This document shows, one piece after another, positions 1 to 8,265 of a stretch of DNA of 11,411 bases (its first letter is position 1; each line of letters opens with the position of its first letter). Where the stretch lies: NCBI GenBank assembly GCA_016791285.1, contig JAEUMX010000126.1:1-11411 (forward strand), written 5' to 3'. A program made the position numbers and the translations under genes. The DNA comes from Burkholderiales bacterium (GTDB lineage Bacteria > Pseudomonadota > Gammaproteobacteria > Burkholderiales > JAEUMW01). The notes beneath the pieces were generated by a model that saw only the letters and a program-made list of their open reading frames with translations, had not been told where the DNA came from and ran no database searches.

Positions 1-1047
1 GACGGTCAGGCTCCGGTCGGCGATTCTCGGATGGCGCCAACCTTCACTGGCGTCGGCGTCTACACGGCCAAGGACAAGTTCCAGAAGGTCAGCTTCGAGG
101 ACATCGCCAAGGGCAAGCTGCCGTATCCGCGCAATACCGCCGATGGCTGGATTGCGATCATCCAGCACTACTTCCTCAGCGCTTGGCTGCCCGCAGCAGG
201 GGTGCCGCGCGAATTCTTCACGAAACGACTCGCCGAAGATCTGTATTCAGCCGGCGTCATCGTGCCCGCACCGGCCGTGGAACCAGGACAGAGCGTCAGG
301 GTGCCGATGTCCCTCTACAGCGGCCCGCAGGACCAGGAGCGCCTGCAACAGTTAGCGGCGACGACGGCGCCGGGCCTCGACCTCGCGGTCGACTATGGCT
401 GGTTCACGGTCATCGCCTATCCGTTGTTCTGGGTCCTGGCGTGGCTTTACAAGCTGGTCGGCAATTGGGGGTACGCCATCATCCTGCTGACCATCCTGAT
501 CAAGGCCGCGTTCTACCCGCTCTCCGCCGCCAGCTATCGTTCCATGGCGAAGATGAAGGTGCTTGCGCCGAAGCTGCAGCGCCTGAAGGAACAATACGGC
601 GACGACCGTCAGCGCCTGCATCAGGCGATGATGGATCTCTACAAGACCGAGAAGATCAACCCGCTCGGGGGATGTCTGCCGATCGCGGTGCAGATCCCCG
701 TCTTCATCGCCCTCTATTGGGTGCTCTTGAGCAGCATCGAGTTGCGCCAGGCGCCCTTCATCCTCTGGATCCACGATCTGTCGAAGCCCGATCCGTACTA
801 CATTCTGCCGATTCTGATGGGGCTTAGCATGATCCTGCAAAGCCGCCTGAGTCCGACGCCGCCCGATCCGATCCAGGCGCGCATGATGCAGCTGATGCCG
901 ATCATCTTCAGTGTGTTCTTCTTCTTCTTTCCCGCCGGGCTGGTGCTCTATTGGCTCGTGAACAACATCATCTCGATCGCTCAGCAGTGGTACATCACGC
1001 GCGGGCTCGAACAGCAACAGAAGGGCAGTGCTGTTTCGAAGACCTGA
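1..1047 (+). CDS. yidC: Membrane protein insertase YidC (3' part, 5' end outside window)
   Basis: YidC inserts and folds inner-membrane proteins, alone or with SecYEG; its substrates include ATP synthase subunit c. The frame is open from base 1, so the gene enters from the left. About 348 residues are present, and by comparison with the roughly 550-residue E. coli protein about 200 N-terminal residues are missing. The part seen starts in the periplasmic domain (TFTGVGVYTAKDKF near residue 14). The conserved five-helix core follows: a first core helix ending at the charged residue Lys168 (LIKAAFYPLS), the cytoplasmic hairpin (SMAKMKVLAPKLQ, 181-193), NPLGGCLPIAVQIPVF (220-235), ELRQAPFILWIHDLS (247-261) and a C-terminal helix with PAGLVLYWLVNNI. 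The core charge is Arg in E. coli and Lys here. The C-terminus is short and ends in SAVSKT. The TGA stop lies 21 bp before mnmE and in the same frame. Identification is certain from the sequence; the role is family knowledge. Confidence 0.97.
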   Translation, partial: DGQAPVGDSRMAPTFTGVGVYTAKDKFQKVSFEDIAKGKLPYPRNTADGWIAIIQHYFLSAWLPAAGVPREFFTKRLAEDLYSAGVIVPAPAVEPGQSVRVPMSLYSGPQDQERLQQLAATTAPGLDLAVDYGWFTVIAYPLFWVLAWLYKLVGNWGYAIILLTILIKAAFYPLSAASYRSMAKMKVLAPKLQRLKEQYGDDRQRLHQAMMDLYKTEKINPLGGCLPIAVQIPVFIALYWVLLSSIELRQAPFILWIHDLSKPDPYYILPILMGLSMILQSRLSPTPPDPIQARMMQLMPIIFSVFFFFFPAGLVLYWLVNNIISIAQQWYITRGLEQQQKGSAVSKT

Positions 1048-1068
1048 CGGCGCTCGGCCGGGTCGAGG

Positions 1069-2406
1069 ATGAAGCGCGGCGACACGATCGTCGCCATTGC
1101 CACTGCGGCGGGACGTGGCGCGATCGGCATCGTGCGGGTCTCCGGGCCCGACATCGAGCGTGTAGCCACCGGAGTGCTCGGCCGCACGCCGCCAGCGCGC
1201 CACGCGGCACTGGCCCTTTTTCGCGACGAGCACGGGGCAACGATAGACCAGGGTCTCGCACTCTACTTCCCGGCGCCCGCTTCCTTTACCGGGGAGGACA
1301 TGCTCGAACTCCAGGGGCACGGCGGACCGGTCCTGCTGGCGCGCCTAGTGCGCGCATGCGTCGCGTTCGGCGCCCGCGCGGCGCAGCCAGGCGAGTTTAC
1401 ATTCCGGGCTTTCTCGAACGACAAGATCGATCTGGCGCAGGCCGAGGCGGTCGCGGATCTGATCGAAGCCGGCACCGAAGAAGCTGCCAAGTGCGCGCTG
1501 CGCTCACTCACCGGAGAGTTCTCTCAGGCAATCGAAGAGCTCTGCCGGGAGCTCATGGACTTGCGGGTGCTGGTCGAGGGCACCCTCGATTTCCCGGACG
1601 AAGAGATCGAGTTCCTGCACTCGGGCGATATGCTGGGTCGCCTGCACCGTCTGCGGCATCGCGTCGCGCAGACGGTAGCGGCATCGAGGCAGGGCAGTCT
1701 GCTGCGAGAAGGAATACAGGTCGTTCTGGCGGGGCGCCCCAATGTCGGGAAGTCCAGTCTGCTGAACCGACTGGCCGGGGAGGACGCGGCGATCGTGACC
1801 CCCATCCCCGGCACCACTCGAGACCCCATCCGGCAGGTTTTGCAGATTCGGGGGGTGCCGATGCAGGTGATCGATACCGCCGGATTGCGGGAGTCGATGG
1901 ACCCGGTGGAGCGCCTCGGTATCGAACGCGCCTGGTCGGCGATCGAACGCGCGGACGTGGTGGTGCTGATGCGCGACGCCGGAGCGGCGACGGATGACGG
2001 GGAGGAATGGTGGGGCAGGCTGCCGCCTTCGCTACCGCGAATCGAAGTGGCGAACAAGATCGATCTCACAGGCGAAACGCCGGGGCTGGAGAACCGAGCA
2101 GGGGAGGTGCGGGTGCGGCTTTCTGCTTTGACGGGTGCGGGGGTCGAGGTCTTGGAGGATGCCCTGCTCGAGGCAGTGGGTTGGCGGGGCACCGGGGAGG
2201 GGCTCTTCATGGCGCGGGAACGTCATCTCGACGCGCTTCGAGCTGCCGAGACCCTGCTCGCGGAAGCGCAAGCCGACAGCAGCCGCCTCGAACTGGTGGC
2301 GGAGCAGCTTCGCCTCGCGCACGACGCCCTGGGGTCGATCATGGGCGCCAATACCCCCGATGATCTGCTGGGGGAGATCTTCTCGCGCTTCTGCATCGGC
2401 AAGTAG
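1069..2406 (+). CDS. mnmE: tRNA modification GTPase MnmE (TrmE)
   Basis: MnmE works with MnmG to build the 5-(carboxymethyl)aminomethyl group on wobble uridine 34 of certain tRNAs, using GTP, FAD and a folate. The 445-residue protein matches the family length (454 in E. coli). The N-terminal folate-binding dimerisation domain begins DTIVAIATAAGRG (5-17). The G domain is inserted in the helical domain: P-loop GRPNVGKS (222-229), G2 loop with PGTTRD (247-252), DTAG (269-272), NKID (329-332) and SAL (352-354). The protein ends in the diagnostic FCIGK, with catalytic Cys442. The start is firm: the yidC stop lies eight codons upstream in the same frame, no other start codon lies between, and the protein begins where homologues do. 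The only Shine-Dalgarno-like bases, GAGG at 1065-1068, abut the ATG, so initiation may depend on translation arriving from yidC. Nothing is missing or broken. Confidence 0.98.
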   Translation: MKRGDTIVAIATAAGRGAIGIVRVSGPDIERVATGVLGRTPPARHAALALFRDEHGATIDQGLALYFPAPASFTGEDMLELQGHGGPVLLARLVRACVAFGARAAQPGEFTFRAFSNDKIDLAQAEAVADLIEAGTEEAAKCALRSLTGEFSQAIEELCRELMDLRVLVEGTLDFPDEEIEFLHSGDMLGRLHRLRHRVAQTVAASRQGSLLREGIQVVLAGRPNVGKSSLLNRLAGEDAAIVTPIPGTTRDPIRQVLQIRGVPMQVIDTAGLRESMDPVERLGIERAWSAIERADVVVLMRDAGAATDDGEEWWGRLPPSLPRIEVANKIDLTGETPGLENRAGEVRVRLSALTGAGVEVLEDALLEAVGWRGTGEGLFMARERHLDALRAAETLLAEAQADSSRLELVAEQLRLAHDALGSIMGANTPDDLLGEIFSRFCIGK

Positions 2407-2412
2407 CGCGGT

Positions 2413-2428
2413 TGTTTCACGTGAAACA
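2413..2428. promoter_or_regulatory. parS: parS site 1 (ParB-binding centromere site)
   Basis: The sequence TGTTTCACGTGAAACA is a perfect 16-bp palindrome identical to the consensus bacterial parS. It starts 6 bp after the mnmE stop codon. parS is the nucleation site where ParB dimers load and, with CTP, close into clamps that slide along DNA to form the partition complex moved by ParA. Both partner genes are in this window. The match is read directly; function is inferred from the family. Confidence 0.95.
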
Positions 2429-2438
2429 CGGCACACGA

Positions 2439-2454
2439 TGTTTCACGTGAAACG
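2439..2454. promoter_or_regulatory. parS: parS site 2 (ParB-binding centromere site)
   Basis: TGTTTCACGTGAAACG matches the parS consensus at 15 of 16 positions; only the last base differs (G for A). The inner 14-bp palindrome GTTTCACGTGAAAC is intact. It lies 10 bp after the first site, 26 bp centre to centre, about two and a half helical turns. The strength of the match and the nearby parAB genes make chance very unlikely. Confidence 0.93.
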
Positions 2455-2493
2455 TGTCTGTTGGCGCCAGCGACTTCCCGCGCGGGCTTCAGG

Positions 2494-2499
2494 TATCAT
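2494..2499 (+). promoter_or_regulatory. Candidate -10 element upstream of mnmG
   Basis: TATCAT is a plausible sigma-70 -10 hexamer lying 36 bp before the mnmG start and 39 bp after parS site 2. No good -35 lies at the right distance: TTGGCG at 2461-2466 is too far (27 bp), and GACTTC at 2472-2477 (16 bp) is a poor match. A transcript from here would have a leader of roughly 30 nt. The call is weak and rests on the hexamer and its position in the only sizeable gap before the mnmG-rsmG-parAB set. Confidence 0.3.
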
Positions 2500-2534
2500 G
2501 AGCGCCCGCGACAGCGGCATTCTTTTCATCCCAT

Positions 2535-4430
2535 ATGCGATATCCCAGCGACTTCGACGTGATCGTGATAGGCGGCGGGCATGCTGGAACCGAAGCCGCT
2601 CTGGCCGCTGCGCGACGCGGCAGCCGCACGCTGCTCCTGACCCACAATCTCGAAACGCTGGGTCAGATGTCGTGCAATCCCTCGATCGGTGGCATCGGCA
2701 AAGGACATCTGGTCAAGGAGATCGATGCCCTGGGTGGGGCGATGGCGGCTGCGGCGGACGAAGCCGGTATCCAGTTCCGTGTCCTGAATGCGAGCAAGGG
2801 ACCGGCCGTGCGGGCAACGCGCGCCCAGGCGGACCGCGTGCTCTACCGGCAGGCGATCCGTCGGCGGCTCGAAAATCAGCAGAATCTTTGGCTCTTTCAA
2901 CAGGCTGTCGATGATCTGATCCTGGACGGGGACCGGATCGCGGGAGCGGTCACCCAGCTCGGGGTGCGGTTCCATGCCCGGGCGGTGGTGCTCACGACCG
3001 GCACCTTCCTGGCCGGACTGGTCCACGTGGGCTTGCAGAACTACCAGGCCGGGCGCGCCGGCGACCCGCCGGCGATCAAACTGGCTCATCGTTTGCGCGA
3101 GTTGAAGCTCCCCGTAGGTCGCCTCAAGACCGGTACGCCGCCGCGTCTGGATGGTCGCACGATCGATTTCTCGGTAATGACGATCCAGCCGGGCGATCTG
3201 CCGACCCCCGTGTTCTCCTTCCTGGGGAACGCGGCCCAGCATCCGCGCCAGGTGCCGTGCTGGATCACTCACACGAACGCTCGCACCCACGATGCAATCC
3301 GCGCCGGCCTGGATCGCTCGCCTCTGTACACCGGGGTCATCGAGGGGATTGGTCCGCGCTACTGCCCTTCGATCGAAGACAAGGTGACCCGCTTCGAGGG
3401 CAAGTCATCGCATCAGATCTTTCTCGAGCCCGAGGGCTTGGGCACGCACGAGATCTATCCGAACGGTATCTCGACCAGCCTCCCGTTCGATGTCCAGATC
3501 GATATCGTTCGTTCCATCAAGGGGTTGGAGGCAGCTCACATCCTGCGGCCGGGCTATGCCATCGAGTACGACTATTTCGACCCGCGGGCGCTCGAGCGGA
3601 CGCTGGAAACGCGGTCCATTGCAGGGCTTTTCTTCGCGGGCCAGATAAACGGCACGACCGGCTACGAGGAGGCGGCGGCGCAGGGGCTGCTGGCTGGCGT
3701 CAATGCCTCCCTTCATGCCTCGGGCGAAGCAGGCTGGAGCCCGCGCCGGGACGAGGCATACCTCGGGGTGCTGGTCGACGATCTGGTGGCCCGTGGGGTG
3801 ACCGAGCCCTATCGCATGTTCACCAGCCGGGCCGAGTACCGCCTGAGCTTGCGGGAGGACAATGCGGACCTGCGCCTTAGCTCAACGGGACGAAGTCTGG
3901 GGCTCGTGGACGACACGCGCTGGGAGGCCTTCGAACGCAAACGCGAGGCGATAGAGCGCGAGACGATGCGCCTGCGCAGCACGTATCTCGGTGCGCGGCA
4001 CGTCCCGCCCGACGCCGCGCTGCGAGTGCTCGGGCAGCCGATGGAGCGCGAGCACTCCCTGGAAGCGCTCCTGCGCCGGCCGCAGGTGAGCTACGAGAGT
4101 CTGATGTCGCTGCCGGGTGCCGGTCCGGCCACGGACGATCCCAAGGTCGCCGAACAGGTCGAGATCCAGGCCAAGTATCATGGCTACATCGACCGTCAGC
4201 GGGGGGAGATCGCTCGGCATCGGAACAGCGAGGAAACCCCGATGCCCGAGGATCTCGACTACCGCACCGTGCGCGGACTCTCGGTGGAAGTGCGAGAAAA
4301 GCTACACCTGCACCGCCCGCAGACGCTTGGTCAGGCTGCGCGCATCCCGGGCGTCACCCCGGCCGCGATCTCGCTCCTGCTCGTACACTTGAAGCGACAC
4401 GGCCAACGTGTGCAGAAGAGGTCGGCATGA
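2535..4430 (+). CDS. mnmG: tRNA uridine-5-carboxymethylaminomethyl modification enzyme MnmG (GidA)
   Basis: MnmG is the FAD- and NADH-dependent partner of MnmE in modifying wobble uridine 34 of tRNAs. The 631 residues compare with 629 in E. coli. Visible features are the FAD dinucleotide fold [16 protein letters not shown] (12-27), the [15 protein letters not shown] block with Cys47, the first family signature [10 protein letters not shown] with Cys277 (274-283), and the second signature [17 protein letters not shown] (368-384). The C-terminal helical domain used for MnmE and tRNA contact (about 550-620) contains [11 protein letters not shown]. Both functionally important cysteines are kept. 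ATG 2535 is the first possible start after an in-frame stop at 2499-2501, and it gives the family's usual N-terminus. No Shine-Dalgarno is visible: the preceding bases are pyrimidine-rich (CTTTTCATCCCAT). The gene ends by overlapping rsmG in an ATGA. It stands apart from mnmE by the parS-containing gap. Confidence 0.98.
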   Translation: MRYPSDFDVIVIGGGHAGTEAALAAARRGSRTLLLTHNLETLGQMSCNPSIGGIGKGHLVKEIDALGGAMAAAADEAGIQFRVLNASKGPAVRATRAQADRVLYRQAIRRRLENQQNLWLFQQAVDDLILDGDRIAGAVTQLGVRFHARAVVLTTGTFLAGLVHVGLQNYQAGRAGDPPAIKLAHRLRELKLPVGRLKTGTPPRLDGRTIDFSVMTIQPGDLPTPVFSFLGNAAQHPRQVPCWITHTNARTHDAIRAGLDRSPLYTGVIEGIGPRYCPSIEDKVTRFEGKSSHQIFLEPEGLGTHEIYPNGISTSLPFDVQIDIVRSIKGLEAAHILRPGYAIEYDYFDPRALERTLETRSIAGLFFAGQINGTTGYEEAAAQGLLAGVNASLHASGEAGWSPRRDEAYLGVLVDDLVARGVTEPYRMFTSRAEYRLSLREDNADLRLSSTGRSLGLVDDTRWEAFERKREAIERETMRLRSTYLGARHVPPDAALRVLGQPMEREHSLEALLRRPQVSYESLMSLPGAGPATDDPKVAEQVEIQAKYHGYIDRQRGEIARHRNSEETPMPEDLDYRTVRGLSVEVREKLHLHRPQTLGQAARIPGVTPAAISLLLVHLKRHGQRVQKRSA

Positions 4431-5053
4431 ACGCAGTCGTGGATCAACTGGAGAGATCGCTGCTGGAGCTGGATATCAGCCTGCCCACGGCGGTTGCCGG
4501 CAGACTGATCGCCTATCTGGAGCTCATAGGCAAATGGAACCGCGTCTACAACCTGACGGCGATCCGAGAGGCCGACAAGGCGCTCACCCACCATGTGCTC
4601 GACTGTCTCGCGGTATTGCCCCATCTGGTGGGGGGGCGCACGGCGGACGTGGGCAGCGGCGCGGGCCTGCCCGGCATCCCGCTCGCGCTCGCTCGTCCGG
4701 ATTGGCGCGTCACGTTGATTGAGAGCAACCACAAGAAGAGCACCTTCCTGGCTCAGGCGATCGCGGAGCTTGCCATCGCGAACGCCGTCGTCACGGGGGA
4801 GCGGGTGGAGGCGGTTGAACCCGCAGGCGGATTCGATCTCGTGATCTCGCGGGCATTTTCCGATTTGCCGGAGTTTGCCCGGCTGGCGGGCCGGCTGGTC
4901 GCCCCCGCTGGAACGCTCGCGGCCATGAAGGGCTTGTACCCGGACGAAGAGCTCGCCTTGCTACCCCCTGAGTGGCGGGTGGAAAGCGTGATGCCGCTGA
5001 CCGTTCCCGGAATTCAGGCGGCGCGCCATCTGGTGCTCATGAAGCGCGCCTGA
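4427..5053 (+). CDS. rsmG: 16S rRNA (guanine527-N7)-methyltransferase RsmG (GidB)
   Basis: RsmG transfers a methyl group from S-adenosylmethionine to N7 of G527 in 16S rRNA, in the decoding region. In several bacteria its loss gives low-level streptomycin resistance (family knowledge). The 208 residues match the 207 of E. coli. Seen are the N-terminal motif [10 protein letters not shown] (36-45), THHVLDCL (54-61), the SAM-binding glycine loop [14 protein letters not shown] (74-87), the acidic strand end LIES (97-100) followed by KKSTFL, and FDLVISRAF (136-144). The ATG shares four bases with the mnmG stop (ATGA, 4427-4430). A good Shine-Dalgarno AGAAGAGG (4414-4421) lies 5 nt upstream inside mnmG. 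The stop TGA at 5051-5053 shares its last base with the parA start. Translation is therefore linked on both sides. Confidence 0.97.
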   Translation: MNAVVDQLERSLLELDISLPTAVAGRLIAYLELIGKWNRVYNLTAIREADKALTHHVLDCLAVLPHLVGGRTADVGSGAGLPGIPLALARPDWRVTLIESNHKKSTFLAQAIAELAIANAVVTGERVEAVEPAGGFDLVISRAFSDLPEFARLAGRLVAPAGTLAAMKGLYPDEELALLPPEWRVESVMPLTVPGIQAARHLVLMKRA

Positions 5054-5829
5054 TGGCCAGGATCATAGCGGTCGCGAACCAGAAGGGGGGCGTCGGCAAG
5101 ACCACGACCAGCGTCAACCTCGCTGCGGGCTTGGCTGCCGCCCACCGGCGCGTCCTGCTCGTAGACCTCGATCCGCAGGGCAACGCGACCATGGGTAGCG
5201 GCATCAACAAGCGCGCCCTGACGCATACCGTCTACCACGTGCTGCTCGGCGTCCAGCCGGCGTCCGCGGTGCGCTTGATCGAAACCAAAGGGTTGTTTCA
5301 TCTCCTGCCTTCGAATCGGGAGCTGGCGGGTGCAGAGGTGGAAATGGTCGATCTGCCGCGGCGCGAGCATCGACTCAAGTCCGCGCTCGACGAGCTGATT
5401 GGCGAGTACGATTTCATCCTGCTCGACTGCCCGCCGGCGCTGAGTCTCCTGACCGTGAATGCGCTCACCGCCGCGCAAGCGGTCATGATTCCGATGCAGT
5501 GCGAGTACTACGCGCTCGAAGGTCTTTCAGATTTGGTGGGGACGATCAAGAAAGTGCGCGCTCACCTTAATCCTCAACTGGAGATCGATGGTCTGCTGCG
5601 GACGATGTACGATCCGCGCAATATGCTCGCCCATCATGTGTCCGATCAACTCAAGCAGCACTTCGGGAACAAGGTCTTCAACACCGTGATTCCGCGCAAC
5701 GTCCGGCTTGCGGAGGCTCCGAGCTACGGCTTGCCGGCCGCCGTTTTCGATAAACACTGCAAAGGGACTCTGGCCTACCTGGCACTCGCCGGAGAAGTGC
5801 TGGGACGGCTGGAAGCGGCGCAGCGGTGA
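5053..5829 (+). CDS. parA: Chromosome partitioning ATPase ParA (Soj)
   Basis: ParA is a deviant-Walker ATPase that binds nucleoid DNA as an ATP dimer and is released when ParB-parS complexes stimulate hydrolysis, pulling the origin region toward the pole. The 258-residue protein is chromosomal ParA size, without the N-terminal DNA-binding extension of many plasmid ParAs. Seen are the deviant Walker A KGGVGKTT (11-18, signature Lys11 and catalytic Lys16), VDLDPQGNAT (37-46), Walker B FILLDCPP (121-128) and the C-terminal VIPRNVRLAEAPSYG (212-226). The start chosen is ATG 5053, which overlaps the rsmG stop as TGATG and gives the usual [14 protein letters not shown]-terminus. The longer frame from 4972 would lie inside rsmG. 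No Shine-Dalgarno is evident, so initiation probably follows termination of rsmG. The partner parB starts 7 bp downstream. Confidence 0.97.
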   Translation: MARIIAVANQKGGVGKTTTSVNLAAGLAAAHRRVLLVDLDPQGNATMGSGINKRALTHTVYHVLLGVQPASAVRLIETKGLFHLLPSNRELAGAEVEMVDLPRREHRLKSALDELIGEYDFILLDCPPALSLLTVNALTAAQAVMIPMQCEYYALEGLSDLVGTIKKVRAHLNPQLEIDGLLRTMYDPRNMLAHHVSDQLKQHFGNKVFNTVIPRNVRLAEAPSYGLPAAVFDKHCKGTLAYLALAGEVLGRLEAAQR

Positions 5830-5831
5830 GG
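5828..5831 (+). promoter_or_regulatory. Ribosome binding site deciding the parB TTG start
   Basis: GAGG lies 5 nt before TTG 5837 and overlaps the parA stop (TGA 5827-5829). The placement supports TTG as the parB start. The only upstream in-frame ATG, at 5708, lies within parA and would add 43 residues that do not resemble ParB. Confidence 0.7.
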
Positions 5832-5836
5832 AAAAT

Positions 5837-6682
5837 TTGGCCAAGCTGAAGGGATTGGGCCGCGGTCTCGACGCACTCCTGTCGGGGGAGAACGGACAGG
5901 CCGTGGACGCGCTGCAGAGTCTCAACGTGGATTTGCTGCAGCCGGGTCGATATCAGCCGCGCACCCAGATGGACGAGGCAAGCCTGGATGAGCTCGCCGA
6001 GTCGATCCGCCAGCAGGGCGTGATACAGCCGGTCCTGGTACGACCGGTGGCCGACGGCCGCTACGAGATCATTGCCGGCGAGCGACGGTGGCGGGCGGCA
6101 CGGCGCGCGGGTCTGGCCGACATTCCTGCCGTCGTCCGGGAAGTACCCGATGAGTCGGCGCTCGCCATGGCCCTCATCGAGAACATCCAGCGCGAGAATC
6201 TGAATCCCCTCGAAGAAGCGGCAGGTATCCAGCGCCTCATCGACGAGTTTCGCATGACTCACGAAGTCGCAGCGCAGGCGGTTGGGCGCTCGCGCAGCGC
6301 CGTCAGCAACTTGCTGCGACTGCTCGCACTGCCGGCGACGATCCAGGAGCTGATCATGGGTGGCCGACTCGACATGGGACACGGCCGTGCGCTGTTGGCA
6401 CTGCCGCCGTCGCGCCAGCTCGAAGCCGCTGAGGTCGTTGCCCACAAGGGCATGTCGGTGCGGGAGACGGAGCGCCTGGTCGGTCGGTGGCTCAAACCCG
6501 GGGGCGCGGCGCCCGCCGCGCACGTGAAAGATCCGGACATTTCCGCGCTGGAAGAGGAATTATCGGAGAAGTTAGGGACCGTTGTTTCGGTCAGCCACAG
6601 CGCCAAACGCGGCGGTGGGAAGCTCGTAATCCACTATGCGAATCTGGATCAGCTGGACGGCGTGTTGGCCCGTCTGCGTTGA
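5837..6682 (+). CDS. parB: Chromosome partitioning protein ParB (Spo0J), TTG start
   Basis: ParB is the parS-binding CTPase that loads at parS, slides and bridges neighbouring DNA, and activates ParA. The 281 residues fit chromosomal ParB. An N-terminal tail, MAKLKGLGRGLDALL (1-15), is the usual ParA-contacting segment. It is followed by the N-terminal domain with QPRTQMD (40-46) and the CTP-binding motif GERRWRAAR (81-89), then ENIQRENLNPLEEA (115-128). A helix-turn-helix about 141-163 (AAQAVGRSRSAVSNLLRLL) reads parS, and a C-terminal dimerisation domain spans about 236-281. The TTG at 5837 is chosen because it gives exactly the conserved N-terminus and has GAGG 5 nt upstream. No ATG or GTG serves. 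The perfect consensus parS at 2413-2428 is its predicted target. No terminator is seen after the stop. Confidence 0.96.
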   Translation: MAKLKGLGRGLDALLSGENGQAVDALQSLNVDLLQPGRYQPRTQMDEASLDELAESIRQQGVIQPVLVRPVADGRYEIIAGERRWRAARRAGLADIPAVVREVPDESALAMALIENIQRENLNPLEEAAGIQRLIDEFRMTHEVAAQAVGRSRSAVSNLLRLLALPATIQELIMGGRLDMGHGRALLALPPSRQLEAAEVVAHKGMSVRETERLVGRWLKPGGAAPAAHVKDPDISALEEELSEKLGTVVSVSHSAKRGGGKLVIHYANLDQLDGVLARLR

Positions 6683-6699
6683 GTAAGTGGGACGTCGGC

Positions 6700-6716
6700 A
6701 TGCTGCAATGCAGCAT
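6700..6716. promoter_or_regulatory. Perfect 17-bp palindrome upstream of the atp promoter (candidate operator)
   Basis: ATGCTGCAATGCAGCAT consists of two perfect 8-bp inverted arms around a single A. It ends 4 bp before the TTGACA box, so its centre would be near -49 of the predicted transcript. A lone centre base and the absence of a following T-run argue against a terminator and for a dimeric regulator site. The core CTGC-N3-GCAG resembles the arrangement I recall for the polyhydroxyalkanoate regulator PhaR, but that is only a resemblance. No regulator gene is in this window. Confidence 0.5.
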
Positions 6717-6720
6717 TGGG

Positions 6721-6748
6721 TTGACAGAAACCGTGCCAGAAACCTAGA

Positions 6749-6750
<2 letters not shown>
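6721..6750 (+). promoter_or_regulatory. Predicted sigma-70 promoter of the atp operon
   Basis: TTGACA (6721-6726) is a perfect -35 box, followed after 18 bp by TAGAAT (6745-6750), which matches the -10 consensus TATAAT at five of six positions. It lies in the only gap between parB and the ATP synthase genes. Transcription would start near 6757. The -10 covers the first two bases of the atpI ATG at 6749, so this transcript would lack that codon. The boxes are read directly; activity is inferred. Confidence 0.65.
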
Positions 6751-7914
<1,164 letters not shown>

Positions 7915-7943
7915 GTCTCTTTCCCATAATGTTGGTTCATCGC

Positions 7944-8231
<288 letters not shown>

Positions 8232-8252
8232 CTTTCGCGCTAGCGGACGAGT

Positions 8253-8257
8253 AGGAG
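8253..8257 (+). promoter_or_regulatory. Ribosome binding site deciding the atpF GTG start
   Basis: AGGAG lies 8 nt before GTG 8266. The alternative in-frame ATG at 8209 falls inside atpE and would add 19 hydrophilic residues ahead of the membrane anchor, unlike other b subunits. Confidence 0.75.
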
Positions 8258-8265
8258 AGATCAGC

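Noticed and set aside
352..1320. 322-codon minus-strand open frame across yidC and mnmE
   Set aside because: Antisense shadow of two conserved genes with low-complexity Arg/Asp/His composition.
951..1997. 348-codon plus-strand frame inside mnmE
   Set aside because: Out-of-frame shadow of mnmE, very rich in Arg, Gly and Ala, with no domain.
2462..2486. Short palindromes TGGCGCCA (2462-2469) and CCCGCGCGGG (2477-2486) in the mnmE-mnmG gap
   Set aside because: Short GC palindromes are expected by chance at this base composition, and there is no T-run to make a terminator.
4972..5052. Longer parA start adding 27 residues
   Set aside because: The extension lies in rsmG, has no family resemblance, and ATG 5053 gives the standard ParA N-terminus.
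6519..6534. Third parS-like site around CACGTGAAA in parB
   Set aside because: Only about 10 of 16 positions match and the left arm is absent. CACGTG hexamers at 3024-3029 and 5236-5241 match even less well.
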